Source of the DNA: Cepaea nemoralis
Taxonomy: Eukaryota; Mollusca; Gastropoda; Stylommatophora; Helicidae
Length of the DNA stretch: 64,000 bases
Direction of reading: 5' to 3'
Assembly: GCA_014155875.1 (NCBI GenBank)
Contig: JACEFZ010017421.1
Coordinates: 298,501-362,500 of the forward strand
Shown: positions 1 through 10,599 of the stretch, in pieces
Layout of the letters: every line of letters starts with the position of its first letter
How positions within the stretch are numbered: the stretch's first letter is position 1
The notes under the pieces: generated by a model
The model's input: the letters and a program-made list of their open reading frames with translations, nothing else
What the model was told of the DNA's origin: nothing
Database searches by the model: none
Position numbers and translations under genes: made by a program

Positions 1-511
1 CCCGAGACTCCGACAGACGATTGGCTGACCAGATTCAACATCGACCGAGATGGTCCTGGAAGTAAAAGTCCAGGAGGTTTGGGGAAGACGATTCTGTCCA
101 TCGATGACGATTCTGCAAATCCCAGGATGCAAGGCTTGGGGAAACTAAGCGGATATGGAGACACTGTTACAGTCAGGATGGAACGATCCGTCTGTATTGT
201 GAGCCGTCGCTTACGCAGGTCGGAAGTCGCTTAAAAGTGGAAAAAAGGTCGGAAGTAGGTCGACTGAACGTACAGGAGCGATACGCCAACAATAGTGTCT
301 GTCATTATGAGGATATAGGCTATCAGTGAGATCGCCTAATTGCTGGGGAGACAATACCCTTGAGGGTACAGGTAGACCATCAACATTTGATGTGCTGAGC
401 CATCTCCCAGAAACTGAACATGCGCTTGATGAGTGGATTGTTGTGGATCATCTGGATCAAACCTCCAGTGAGTAAGAGTTGATGCGGTCAACTCTCTTAA
501 GAGGGGGCCTA
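1..511 (+). mobile_element. 3' end of a diverged Gmr1-like LTR retrotransposon (internal region)
   Basis: This is the downstream end of an internal region; the rest lies outside the window. Bases 364-440 match the RNase H tail of the intact element at 31-40 kb: the reading VQVDHQ continues to a run resembling its QKLN-RLM stretch, but with an in-frame TGA. Bases 440-511 match that element's last 70 bases, including the GCGGTCAACTCTCTTAAGAG run and the purine tract before the LTR. Bases 1-350 show no similarity I recognise and may be a different insertion or strongly diverged pol. The copy is clearly dead. Confidence 0.75.
501..507 (+). promoter_or_regulatory. Polypurine tract of the left-edge LTR element
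   Basis: GAGGGGG followed by CCTA sits directly before the LTR. It matches the tract at 37983-37990 of the complete element and would prime plus-strand DNA synthesis during reverse transcription. Confidence 0.65.
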
Positions 512-2488
512 TGTCACGAAATACGGGAGAATGCCGATCCAGATTGATGAAAGGCCCGAAACCGCCGTCGCTAGGCGCCACAACTATTTGATGTGGGGAA
601 ATATGCTCAAAATTCAAACACAGTCTGGATTCCTTGAGGTTTCTCCGGCATCAAAAGAGACGTCGGCATTCTGTTTACCAGATCGGGAGAATGGAGAGGG
701 GAGTGCCGTCTTGATTTGAATTCCGGCCACGTGAATCACGTCACTTGGACAACATTTTCGACTGTTTGAAGTTAACGAAACTTGCGATCAGTGTGTTGGA
801 TAAACTACAGATAACGGGAGTGTTTGTTTGTTCCAATTCGAATGGAGAAGGGATTCACAGTGCCCCATGTTGTTTGGAAACAAGGGACATTTTTTTTTCA
901 TGTTGTGAATTGTGAATTCCAACTCGGAACACTAGCATAAGGTAGTTAATTCATTGATAGAGTTGAGGACTTGAACTTAGTGATAGTGCGTTGTGTGAAC
1001 GTAGTCTGGGAGTGTCGGCCACAGCTGGCTGATGCATAGCTTAAACTAGGTAGAGTGATATATCATTTCACTCGGCAGGGTAAGACCAATGTAATGGGAT
1101 GATATTCAGTGAGATTTGGGATAGCTGGGGAAGATAAAGGAAATGTTAATGGTAGGATATTCTGGTAGGGAGGTCTACTGGGGAGCTGTGCGTTTCCTGT
1201 TGGTCCTTCCTTTTCCTTACCACCCAAATGTGACGAACTACTCTGCTTTATGTCATAGTGTAGTTATAGGTTAGCCAGGATAAATATCTGAGTGGGGCCT
1301 TTGGCCTACACTCACATATAGTGGGTTCGAATAGGGTTTTTCTCTCACAGAGTGTTCTATTTTCAACAGGTTCCACGGTGAAAAAGAAAGGAAATATTAC
1401 TCCGAGGTGTGAACAATGCCAGTCACACTGAGGGCAATTCACTGTACCGGAGAAATTAAGGACAGCTGGGAGAGAAGGAAAATAGCAATCACACTGAGTG
1501 AAGTTCTGTTAAATGGTGTAGGCAATGGGACACCGTTCCACCAATCATGGCCTCATCAAAGCAATGAGTGTTTAACATGAAAAAGGCTGGTTGTCAGTGA
1601 TTGAAGTCCTGAAAAGGCTGATTCATATTAACAGTGATGAATTCTCAGAACTATGACGTTAATAGGTGGAGAAGGTATAATGGTGATTACTTCTCAGGAC
1701 AATAACATTATTACATGGAGAAGGTATAATGGTGAATTACTTCTCAGGACAATAAAATTATTATATAGAGAAGGTATAATGGTGATTACTTCTCAGGAAA
1801 ATAACGTTATTATATAGAGAATGTATAATGGCGAGGAAACCTATTCAGTAAACTTGTACAAACAGACAAGCGGAACTTACTCGAACAGACATCATCAGTT
1901 TGTTTCTTGGGGAGTTGTGTGAGAGAAGTGCCGAGATTCCTAGGTTCCAGGATCGTTATAGACACATTAGATACATCGGGGGTTCTGAACTTATGGACTT
2001 TGGTATACCATATTCAGTAGTGGAGGCCAGTCACCCAGACTATATAGGATTAACTCCAGGTAGTCAACCATTGTCCGGAGAGATGCTTCATTCAGTGAGA
2101 TCTGTTCGGAACTTAATAGGGTGTGATGTGGTATGGCCTAACATGATGATGAACGATCCTGAGCTCACTGATCTCTTCTCGCATACACCATAGAAAATAC
2201 TACATATTTCCATACGCAAACCGTACACACACACACGTGACACTTTTCTGTATTAAAATGTTTTATTTTATCATTTGTTAAAATACAGTCTTGTGTGGGT
2301 ATGTTCTGGAGGAATATGAAGAAGGGTATTGTTTAGTGGTAAGAAGAAGAAGAAGAGAGAGAGAGATAGTGTACCTGAGACTGACAGGGGGTGTGTAGAC
2401 AAAGGTCCGGCAGAAGCCCAAGCTAAGGAAAAGGATTTTAAACAGTGTGCATGTTGATTCCTCTTCCCCCCAGGTACGACAGGCGACA
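512..2488 (+). mobile_element. 3' LTR (~1.98 kb) of the left-edge Gmr1-like element
   Basis: The LTR starts TGTCACG and ends GCGACA, the same termini as the LTRs at 31227 and 37995. The first ~20 and last ~150 bases are clearly related to those LTRs, including the short GA run and the GTGTAGACAAA motif; the middle is heavily diverged and longer (1977 against ~1700 bp). An open frame of 97 codons at 1900-2193 lies inside it. I see no family for that frame and do not call it a gene. The LTR interrupts the hAT coding region to its right. No TSD can be checked because the other end is outside the window. Confidence 0.75.
1631..1832 (+). repeat. ~49-bp tandem repeat inside the LTR, about 4 units
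   Basis: Units share GAGAAGGTATAATGGTGATT followed by ACTTCTCAGGACAATAA. The first unit (1631-1668) is degenerate. The repeat is absent from the LTRs at 31-40 kb, so it expanded within this lineage. Confidence 0.8.
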
Positions 2489-2496
2489 AATGTTAC

Positions 2497-2735
2497 TCTT
2501 TTTTTCAATTTTTTTCATTAAAGTTTGAAAGTAGTTCAAATCTAAATTAAAATGAGCATTATATTTCGCCTTCAAGTGTGCCGCAAGGCAACCTTGTTTC
2601 ATTGATTCGTTGGTCAAGCATTGTTGGCATAAAAGACAAAAAAGGTGACCTTTCATCGTGGACAGCGAGTATGAAACCAAATTTTAAATATTCATCAGAA
2701 TACTGACGAATATTTTTCTTCCTTGTGTCACTCAT
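2497..2735 (-). pseudogene. hAT transposase N-terminus with BED-type zinc finger
   Basis: The start is ATG at 2735 (MSDTRKKNIRQYSDEYLKFG). After a frame break near 2660 the reading continues as CLLCQQCLTNESMK and then HLKAKYNAH. The C-x2-C and H-x-H-like spacing is that of the BED zinc finger that opens ZBED5/SCAND3-like hAT proteins and would bind the transposon ends. Only ~75 codons survive. The family call rests on motif memory, not a search. No function is likely. Confidence 0.6.
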
Positions 2736-2855
2736 TTCACTATGGGGAGAAATAAATAATATAAGATCAAATAAAAACTATTACAAAAAATATGAACTGG
2801 AGTAAACGTAGACTAAAAATGCACATTTAATTATGTATGGCACATTTACCCCACC

Positions 2856-2857
<2 letters not shown>

Positions 2858-2892
<35 letters not shown>
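2858..2892 (+). repeat. Poly(A) tract, 35 bp
   Basis: Uninterrupted A run within the leader of the minus-strand hAT, where it reads as T. It is not a retroposon tail, because no element ends here. Confidence 0.95.
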
Positions 2893-2894
<2 letters not shown>

Positions 2895-3455
2895 ACTTTT
2901 TCATTCGACAAGCTTTTCTGGAAAATGATGCTTCTAAAACTGAAATTAATATTTAAAAAAAAAATTTACCAATTGAATTTACATATAATTTATATATCAC
3001 TTATATTTATACAATGTATATATATATATATTTATTAAACAAAGAGACTTTTAACAACAATTTAACGGACGCTTATTTCAAATTAACTCCAACGGGGAAT
3101 GCTGAGCATTACTGCGAAACACTACAGAAACTGAGATCCCGGCACTAAACATTTCGCGCCATACAGAACAAATAGCGTGAAATGCTTAGTGCCGGCCCAG
3201 TATAACCAGTAGTTCAACTCTAACGTCTGACAATGAAATCACGGCTACTAACATGGCGGGCAGAAGTTACTTTATTGGACGATTCCCCAGCTCGAGTAGC
3301 GACTGAGAGTCGCCATACGGTTAACTTAAACACCGGACGACTCCATTTTCGAATTGCCCCCCCCCCCCCTTAGCAATTGAATTGCCCCTCTTAGCAATCG
3401 AATTACCCCCCCCCCCCCTTCTGACGGGGCTTGGGCCCCACGTTTGGAAACACTG

Positions 3456-3934
3456 ATCTAGAGAGATTAATAACGCATTAAAAATTAGAATTATCAAATG
3501 CTACGTAAACTCAACGCTACTGTATGGTGCGGAAGCCTGGACATTGAACAGGCAAACCAGAAAATTGCGATTAGAAGATCTGGAGATGTGGATATACAGA
3601 CGAATATGTTGTATTTCATGGAAACAAAAACAGTCAAATGCAGAGGTTCTAGACAATCTGGCAATGAAGAGAGAGTTGATGAAAGAAATAAAGAGGAGGC
3701 AAGTGAAATATTTCGGCCCCGTTAAAAGACGTGATACTCTTATAAAAACCAAGGTTGAGGGCAAGCGAGCAAGAGGTGGACAACGATACAATTGGGAAGA
3801 TAACATCAAGAGATGGGCGAACATCAGCCTGACAGAATGTACAGTCACGGCGAGAGACAGACAGTGTTGGAGATCCGTTGCAGCCAACCTTCATTGTGGG
3901 GACGGCACCTGTTTGATTGATTGATTGATTGATT
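3456..3934 (+). pseudogene. LINE reverse transcriptase C-terminal fragment
   Basis: One open frame runs from ~3466 to the stop near 3924. It holds the usual post-RT region of endonuclease LINEs: LLYGAEAWTLNRQ, then EMWIYRRICCISW, then IKRRQVKYFG, and a basic KVEGKRARGG run. It ends in a (TTGA)n tail at 3910-3933, giving the 3' end. It is 5'-truncated: palm motifs and endonuclease are absent. Only ~150 codons remain, but they are free of stops, so this copy is younger than most relics here. Confidence 0.75.
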
Positions 3935-3990
3935 TGGCAGGTCGCCCTGCGGAAAAAGACCGAGCCATATGGGATAAAACCTGATGCGAT
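3935..3990 (-). mobile_element. Fragment of SINE S4
   Basis: Read on the minus strand, the run through GGTTTTATCCCATATGGCTC matches 27040-27085 of the S4 copy nested in LINE I-1 copy 2. Only ~55 bases remain, adjoining the tail of the preceding LINE. Confidence 0.55.
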
Positions 3991-4009
3991 GAAGTCGATC
4001 CTATTGACT

Positions 4010-4345
4010 TTTTAAAATTGCGTTTTCGTATTGTGTTATTCTAGAGCTTTCCAATCTGTATTTTGTTTTCTATTGTGTTATTTTACAACTTTCTAATCAG
4101 AATTTTGTTTTCTGTTGTGTCATTCTAGAATATTCTATTCTGTATTTTTACTGTGTTATTTTAGAACTTTCCTATCAGTGTTTTGTTTTCTATTATGTTA
4201 TTATAGAACTGTCTTATCTGTTTTTTATTTTCTATTGTGTTATTTTGTAACTTTACAATGAGTATTTCGTTTCCTATTGTGTTATTCTAGACTTTTCTTA
4301 TCTGCATTTTTATTTTTATAATGTTATTCTATAGTACAACTCATA
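4010..4345 (+). repeat. ~42-bp imperfect tandem repeat (left part)
   Basis: Degenerate units built on TATTGTGTTATTCTAGAACTT followed by CTTATCTGT-TTTGTTTTC. The array is cut by the LINE at 4346-5146 and resumes at 5147. AT-rich, no coding potential. Confidence 0.7.
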
Positions 4346-5146
4346 CAAATGCTCTCTCTAAACCAACAATCAGCGGTTAGAATAGATTGCGAGACATCAG
4401 ATTGGTTTGACATCAAGCAAGGAATCCGTCAGGGCTGACTGCGGTACCCCTATTTGTCACACCTGTACGCCGAAAATATAATGAGAAATGTCAGAGATGA
4501 TATAATCAGGGCGCAATATTATGCCCTAAATATCGGTGATCATTGTTTACCAACAATGGTGACACGATGAAAAAAACATAATTAAAAGACGAATAGCTAT
4601 TGCTTTTCAAAGTCTAAAATAACTGAATACATTGTGGAGTGGGGCGGATAGAACTACAAAGCTTAGATTTTTTAAGAGCATGCATCTTTTCCATTGCAAT
4701 ATACGCCTGTGAGACCTGGACACTTACTAAACAAGCTAAACAGAGCATCAATGCCTTTAAATATAAATGTTATAGACGGGTTCTAGGAATATCTTGGATA
4801 AAGAAGAGAACAAATGCATCCATACTTTAAGTGCTGAATACTGAAGAAGGACGGCTATTAAAAACGATAAAACGAAGAAAATTAAAATATTTTGGTCAAT
4901 TGAAACATCACGAAAGTTGGGAGAGAACAATAATGGAGGGGTATATGCCTAGGAAGAGAGGAAGAGGAAGGCCAAAGAAAAGATGGGTGCAGGATGTTGT
5001 GGATGATCTCCAGATGGGTATATAAGACACGAGACATCTTGCTTATGATAGAGAATTTTTCCGGAAGTTTGTTATGGGAGCGAGGTTCTGCAAAGGACAT
5101 GCTATTGAATGAATGAATGAATGAATGAATGAATGAATGAATGAAT
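4346..5146 (+). pseudogene. LINE fragment inserted in the 42-bp array
   Basis: A degraded RT palm piece (IKQGIRQG) at ~4415-4440 and then a longer open stretch from 4639 carry IYACETWTLTKQAKQ, LGISWIKKRTNASIL, a stop, IKRRKLKYFGQLKHH and KRGRGRPKKRWVQDVVDDL. The 3' end is a (TGAA)n tail at 5106-5146. The units of the flanking array match on both sides, which marks this as an insertion. Several stops; the catalytic YxDD box is not visible. Confidence 0.7.
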
Positions 5147-5280
5147 AGTGTTAATCTAGAACTTCTTATCAGTGTTTTGTTTTCTATAGTGTTATTCTAA
5201 AACTTTTTTATCTGTATTTAGATTGCTATTGTGTTATTCTAAATCTGTTGTATCTGTATTTTATTTTCAATCTAGGCAAA
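5147..5280 (+). repeat. ~42-bp imperfect tandem repeat (right part)
   Basis: Continuation of the array at 4010-4345 after the LINE insertion, three degenerate units. Confidence 0.65.
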
Positions 5281-5556
5281 TTGCTGAAGAGACAGTTTTC
5301 AAAGTTTTCATTGTAATTCCCAATTAAAAAGTTCACGGTGTACACAAACAATAGGCTAATTGGGTAAAATATTCGATATAAATGTGGTCAGTAATTTTTT
5401 TTTTTCAAATTTAAATATCGGATAACTCTCATTGTTCATCGCGCACGGATATCCCTATAAGTATACACGTTTCCCATACAGATCACACGCGGAGAATTTC
5501 ATCCCAATACACGAAATTCATTGCATTGGCGAGTGTCGAATTAGCTAGCAATTTAC

Positions 5557-5703
5557 CTTATTGAAGACAGCGCCAGAAAGGAGAGCACCAGCCATGTAAC
5601 CTCCAATGTTCCCAGTTAAGAAAGCCGAAGCCCTTTCAAGGTCTGTTCCAGTAATAATCTGTAGGTCAGTTAGAGTGCTGCCAACCTGACCCATTGATAG
5701 ACC
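5557..5703 (-). CDS. Internal exon of a probable MFS transporter (NaGLT1/MFSD4-like)
   Basis: This is a clean 147-bp exon, exactly 49 codons, phase 0 at both ends. The 3' splice site reads ATTCCTTCGCAG before GGT at 5703; the 5' splice site is AATAAG followed by GTAAAT at 5556. The peptide opens GLSMGQVGSTLTDLQ and ends GYMAGALLSGAVFNK. The G-x-S-x-G-x-x-G-x-T-x-x-D-L pattern followed by a small-residue helix resembles the first transmembrane region of sodium-dependent glucose transporter 1 and MFSD4 proteins of the major facilitator superfamily, which move sugars across the plasma membrane. That family call is from memory of the motif. Other exons were not found: earlier exons should lie at higher coordinates, later ones at lower coordinates or left of the window. 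It could also be a lone exon of a broken gene. Confidence 0.55.
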
Positions 5704-5984
5704 CTGCGAAGGAATGGCGCCAATAAAAGCTTTATTAAAGATGTCTGTATTCATTGAGTACAAAATAATACATACACCATAATAGGGATGTTCTATTATT
5801 TTATCATGTCTTGGTAGTATCTCGGTGTTTGTGGGTGAATTATATGTGTTACCTTTCACGGAATCATGTGTGAGTGGCACCTTGCAGTCTTGACAGACCA
5901 AAGTATGTGAGTTTGAATGTGGCCAATATTCCATCAGAATGCCTGGGCAGAGCTTCAGAGAAACATGTGGTGCCTAAGCGACAT

Positions 5985-6451
5985 GTTCTCTCTCTCAGCC
6001 TAATCTTGTGTTTTCCAGAGGAATGGGTAACCAATACGTCTGGCACAAGGTAGGCTGCAGACGCTGGCGGCACAGCGTCAAACCTCCGAGACCTCGCCAC
6101 CACGAGCATGTGGCGAGTGATGGCCAGACCCTGGCACCCAAGGGACCCGGCTTAGAGGCGTTCAGCCAAGTCCCACAGGTGAGGGTCTCGCATTCGTACT
6201 GAAAATCAAAATCAAGCGAGCTTTTGCCATTTTGCTCTACGCGAGGTTTCCGTCCTCGCTGAGCCCGCCTTAGGACACCTGCGTTACCTTTTGACAGATG
6301 TACCGCCCCAGTCAAACTCCCCGCCTGACACTTGTTTTCAGAGCGGCTCGCAACCGTCGACGAGCGCCGGTTGCCGCTTAACTCCAGAAGCGAGGGGCTT
6401 GCGCCCCGCTCTCCGCTTGACTGAATAAGTAAAGAAACGATAAAAGTAGTG

Positions 6452-6456
<5 letters not shown>
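5985..6456 (-). pseudogene. 28S rRNA pseudogene made of two separated 28S pieces
   Basis: On the minus strand, 6456-6187 is recognisable large-subunit rRNA, with GGAGTTTGACTGGGGCGGTA, AACGCAGGTGTCCTAAGGCG and GCTTGATTTTGATTTTCAGT. At ~6180-6186 it jumps to GGCTGAACGCCTCTAAG, which in real 28S lies much nearer the 3' end. The stretch down to ~5985 is probably 28S 3' end or spacer, and that border is uncertain. The joint is a large internal deletion, so this is not a functional gene. It abuts a (TA)n tract at 6457. Confidence 0.8.

Positions 6457-6534
<78 letters not shown>
6457..6534. repeat. (TA)n microsatellite
   Basis: About 39 perfect TA units directly joined to the 28S pseudogene. Confidence 0.97.
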
Positions 6535-6536
<2 letters not shown>

Positions 6537-6955
6537 CACAATCTTGCAACGTATGATAGTGTAGTTAATAGGGGGCTACGCTGATGTTATGCGCGCGATC
6601 GGACGAGGCTTTGACACCTACCTCGTCGCCTGCTAACAGAGGAGCATACTGGCCACCCATTCAGGCCTACTAAATGTGATGGCCCTATCAAATAACTGAC
6701 CCATAGCTCGTTCATTATTTAGGACAGGTTTTGTTTAAACAATTGTTAGCTATCATATGTAGCTATCATAACTTACGTTATGCTGGTAAAGCCACCTTGG
6801 TAGAAACAAGTCAAAATAAACTACATTTGATAGATACAGAGGTTGTAGAAAGTGTAAAATGAAACTTAGCTTGAAAATTAGAAAGAAAATAACCATGGCG
6901 CTATCAAACAATCCGATTGTGATTAAATGTATAAGAATAGTACATGACGTGTTTT
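6535..6955. other. No recognised feature
   Basis: AT-rich sequence with stops in all frames and no motif or repeat I could match. Confidence 0.5.
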
Positions 6956-7013
6956 TTATTTATTTATTTATTTATTTATTTATTTTATTATTATTATTAT
7001 TTTTTTTTTTTTT
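6956..7013. repeat. (TTTA)n followed by (TTA)n and poly(T)
   Basis: Low-complexity T-rich run; it could be an inverted retroposon tail, but no element is recognisable next to it. Confidence 0.85.
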
Positions 7014-7144
7014 GCATTTGGCAAATGCAGAAATTAAGAAATTTAGGCACATGAATGTCATCAGACTGAATATGCATCACAGAGATAAAGAACAGAATAG
7101 GACATGCAAAAACTGTGTTCTGTCAAATGAAGAACATTTCATGC

Positions 7145-7445
7145 ATTAAGACCTTGTCATTTGAAGTTAGAAAAAGAATTCTTGCATGTTACATAAAACC
7201 AGATTTAACATACGGCTGAGAATCCTGGACAATTAATAAACAGGCGAAAAAATCCACAGAAGCCTTTGAGATGTGGTTTGTAGAAGAATTTTGAAAAAAA
7301 AACACCTTGGGCAGCCTCAATTACCAATGTGCACATTTTGATGGAAGCAAAGTCGCAAATACAAATATTATTACAAACATCAGAGAGAGGCAGTAGAAAT
7401 AATATGTCCCCGAGAAACTTACAGATGCCTAACACGCAGCTCTCT
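7145..7445 (+). pseudogene. LINE RT C-terminal relic
   Basis: Degraded reading with KTLSFEVRKRILACYIKPD, a stop in place of the residue after TYG, then ESWTINKQAKKSTEAFEMWF. This is the thumb and post-RT segment of an endonuclease LINE of the LINE-A type. 5'-truncated, frameshifted. Confidence 0.6.
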
Positions 7446-7599
7446 TTACACACAAATATATAGTGTAGGTAAGCATACGTAAGTAACATGCTACTCTCAT
7501 ATTAACATACACCTCCAATTGAATGTTACTAACAACATGAATGGTGATGATAATAACATCAATAGTACGGTACAGACAACTGTGTATCTTTAACACTCC

Positions 7600-7745
7600 A
7601 GATATTATCATCAGCTTCTCCTCCTGCTTGGATTAGTTCCGGTGGTATGTCATCACAACCCAATGCGTTCCCTTTCTTCAGACTTTGTATTGTTGACGTA
7701 CTTTCTCTAATAAGTTTCCTGTTTTTATTTCTCTACATTTTCATG
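7600..7745 (-). pseudogene. LINE RT N-terminal relic
   Basis: Minus-strand reading GNALGCDDIPPELIQAGGE matches the conserved start of LINE reverse transcriptase domains (GKAxGxDxIPxE). About 50 codons, isolated. Confidence 0.6.
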
Positions 7746-7784
7746 TATATTATCTGATCTCTTTGACTGATGCCGATGCCCTTG

Positions 7785-9228
7785 TCAACCCTGCAAAGGC
7801 AACGGTTACATGGTTCTCACTAAACAACCATATTGTGAAAACAGACCTGCCGGCAGTAAGAATGGATGGGAGCATTCTGAGTAGAACCCAATCAATGACA
7901 TATCTTGGGCGTGAGGCTTGATCGTAGCCTGTCCTTCAAAGATCATGTCGACTATGTCATAACGAGGCTCGAAAGGTTTGCAGCAATGAGAGTCATGGCG
8001 ACTGCCAATATCGAGCAAAGACTGCTATTACTTCTGTTCCAAGGACTTGTGCTTTCACGCATCGAGTATGCCCTGGCCATCCTCACTGTCAGCCCTACAC
8101 AGATTGGAAGACTTGAAAAGGTACAAAACGAAGCCATGCGCATCATTTTGGGCTGCACGAGAGACACCAGCTGTGTAGCAATGAGATACCTCCTTGACTT
8201 CCCGACAATGGAACACAGGATCAAGATCTGGAGAGCTCGTGCATACTTAAAAATAAGTGCAGATGAGCAGCACCCTCTGCATGACGCTGTATTCAGAGAA
8301 AGGGTGACAGGCTAAAGAGGGGGCAAATCATGGATGGGTCGGGCGGAAGATGTCGTCGGACAGGTCTGCAGTCTTACCAGTATCAACCCCGGCAAGGAAT
8401 GGGTGCCGGTGCCTCCAGCTTTTAAGTGCACCTTCTCCTGCATTATCACACTCGACAGACGGTGCAGAGAGCAGAACCCTGCCGCTGTCAATGCAGAGGT
8501 TAACGCGCTCATCTATGATCACTCAGATAGCCCGAAGTGCTCATCTATACAGATGGATCTGTTGTAAAGCAGCAGAGAAGTGCGTGGGCATTTACAGCCC
8601 GTTCAGCGGGCCGAACCGTTCAAGAATCCAGTGGTGCCCACTCTATGACCACGAGCAGCATGACGATGGAGGTGATGGCAGTTACACAGGCTTTCATATG
8701 GCTGGAATCACAGCATTATACCAACGTGTGTGTACTAAGTGATTCAATGAGCATGATTCAGAAGGTCGAAGCTGGATCTGTACGTAGACAGTGGACTGAG
8801 TCGCTGCGGAAGTCTGTTGTCCGCAAAGTCACCTTCATCTTCGTCCCGGGACATGCGGGAGTCGAGGGAAATGAACGAGCTGATAAATTGGCTGGCTCTG
8901 CACCCCCTGTAGATGGCCAGCCCATGGATCGAGCCGATGTCATTAACGCCCTTAAAGATATGGCGAGAACAGAGGATTTTGACGCCAGTGATTCCACATC
9001 GCTTTCCAGGATGAAAGACCTGGGAGTAAGAATCGGCACAGCCAGACGCGAGAGGTACATCGGGAAAACAAAGCGCCTCGTCAACCAACACAGAACTGGC
9101 ACTATTAGCCACCGGACGCTGATGCATATGCTGGGGGGATGGATCTGAGCACCTATGGACATGTCCGGAGTGCAACGAAGATACCCCAACTGATAACTGA
9201 TAACTGACTACTGATAACTGATAACTGA
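7785..9228 (+). mobile_element. LINE I-1 copy 1 (RT end + RNase H, 5'-truncated)
   Basis: Coding runs from the RT thumb (ATVTWFSLNNHIV) through NEAMRIILGCTRDTSC into a ribonuclease H domain at 8537-9148. All four RNase H acidic positions are visible: YTDGSV, TMEVMAV, LSDSMSM and NERADKLA. RNase H places the element in the I-type superfamily of LINEs, where it removes the RNA template strand. Frame breaks lie near 7915, at 8316 (stop) and near 8530. The 3' end is a short (TGATAAC)n-like tail at 9186-9228. Two other copies lie at 26.0-28.2 and 53.5-54.9 kb. Confidence 0.85.
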
Positions 9229-9764
9229 TCTCTTTGACGTATCTTCGTTTATTTCTCCACAATAACCCTTCCTTCTTCCTAGTAGACAAAAAAAAAAAGA
9301 AAAGAAATAATAATGGTAAATGATCTCAAACGACAGCTAGCCAAAAAACATTCCCATTTGTATGGCACGTTACACCTTCCTTAGGTATTTATAATGCCCA
9401 TGTTAAGCATTGCCTTAGTGGTCATTTGTTATTGATTGTTTTTCATGCCTTTTAATGCTTATTGTTTTGTTGTTGTCAAAAATTTGCTTCATAAGTGATG
9501 TTGAATGAAAGAATGTATGAGAGGAAATAGAGAAGAAGGACAGAATGTCAGACGGGCCTGTGTGCCCAATTCTAAACCCTTTGAAAATAAAAATTTTCGA
9601 TCGTTCCGTTCGTTTAGTATATCTTATCTTTCTGTCAAAATATTACGATTCCTATAATTTATTACATGTAATGGTGGTCAGAATTCGCCTGCTCTGATTT
9701 CCTCAAACAAGTTTCAGTCTTTTCCTAGCAAATAGAGATGCTCTATTTTATTACAAGCACTAAT
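9229..9764. other. No recognised feature
   Basis: AT-rich, no open frame with a recognisable domain. Confidence 0.5.
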
Positions 9765-9965
9765 TACAAACTGCCGTCCTTCCATGGCAAAGACGTAATA
9801 TCGTAATATCGCGACCGATTTGGCAGCAGACCGTATCGCAGCTGTGCTTTAACGTGATGGTATGGCAAACTACTGAACGTAAATTTGCCAAGACATCAAC
9901 AACAGCAGTGCGGTTGTTGACAGCGATGTCCTTTAAATAAGATATGCATATTTTTAAAAACAAAA
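9765..9965 (+). mobile_element. SINE S1 copy
   Basis: Shares the S1 core GGCAAACTACTGAACGTAAA, TTGCCAAGACATCAAC and GACAGCGATGTCCT. The tRNA-like head is degraded. The consensus features are described at 14118. Confidence 0.75.
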
Positions 9966-10599
9966 TTAAAATCTGCTTCTTATCTTCACTGAGAGAACTG
10001 ATTTTTCTCACGCAGCTTTTTTTAGGTGGAGTTACTTGGTCTGTGCTTGTTTTGCTTTAATTGTCTACTTGTTTTGTTAACCTGAGCTTTTCCTCTGGGA
10101 TATATTTTTCATTCTGATATCTTTCTTGGGAATCATGTTTTGTGCTGATAAAATGATAAGGTTTTTCTCTTGTGCGACCAGCTCATTAGGTGTCATGTCT
10201 TCTTTTACTGCGATCAAGACATCAAATTTGTTTTACTACAATGTTATATTCAAGTGAAGTATCGCTCCAAATCGAACCATCGTGCTCAAAATCGTGCTCC
10301 ATTTATCACTTTCTACAATTGTATCTTGAAATCTGCAACAAGTAGGTCATGATTTATGTATCAGTCTGCTCTCGGCAGTGTGTTTGCGGATGTTATACAT
10401 GTCCTCCATCTTTGCTGTATTAGTATGTAATCATCGGGTAATGTACACGTGTAGAACCTTCTTGGATGATGTTAAAATAGGATGTTTGTAATTGAAATGC
10501 TGTTTTCTAGGAAAATTCGATTAGTTTCTGTACTCTCGTATTTCTAACTACAATACCAAATTGGCCTCGTACCTGTCTTTATTTTTCTGTTCTTTCAAT
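9966..10599. other. No recognised feature
   Basis: T-rich stretch with short open frames only; part may be strongly decayed minus-strand LINE. Confidence 0.4.

Larger units (their letters stand above)
2489..3455 (-). mobile_element. 5' part of a hAT transposon (ZBED-type), cut by an LTR insertion
   Basis: On the minus strand the element begins at 3455 with CAGTGTTTCCAAACG, a typical hAT terminal inverted repeat start. About 720 bases of leader follow, with C/G runs at 3357-3370 and 3406-3418 and a 35-A tract at 2858-2892. A T-rich run ending in CCATAG just before the start codon looks like a 3' splice site. Transposase then starts at 2735 and is cut at ~2489 by the LTR to the left. The catalytic domain and the 3' terminal repeat are missing. 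Position relative to the LTR shows the hAT was there first. Confidence 0.65.

Noticed and set aside
1900..2193. 97-codon frame in the left LTR as a gene
   Set aside because: Lies inside an LTR, no domain, no match in the LTRs at 31-40 kb.
5995..6549. 184-codon minus frame starting with (IY)n
   Set aside because: It reads through (TA)n into 28S rRNA sequence; not protein-coding.
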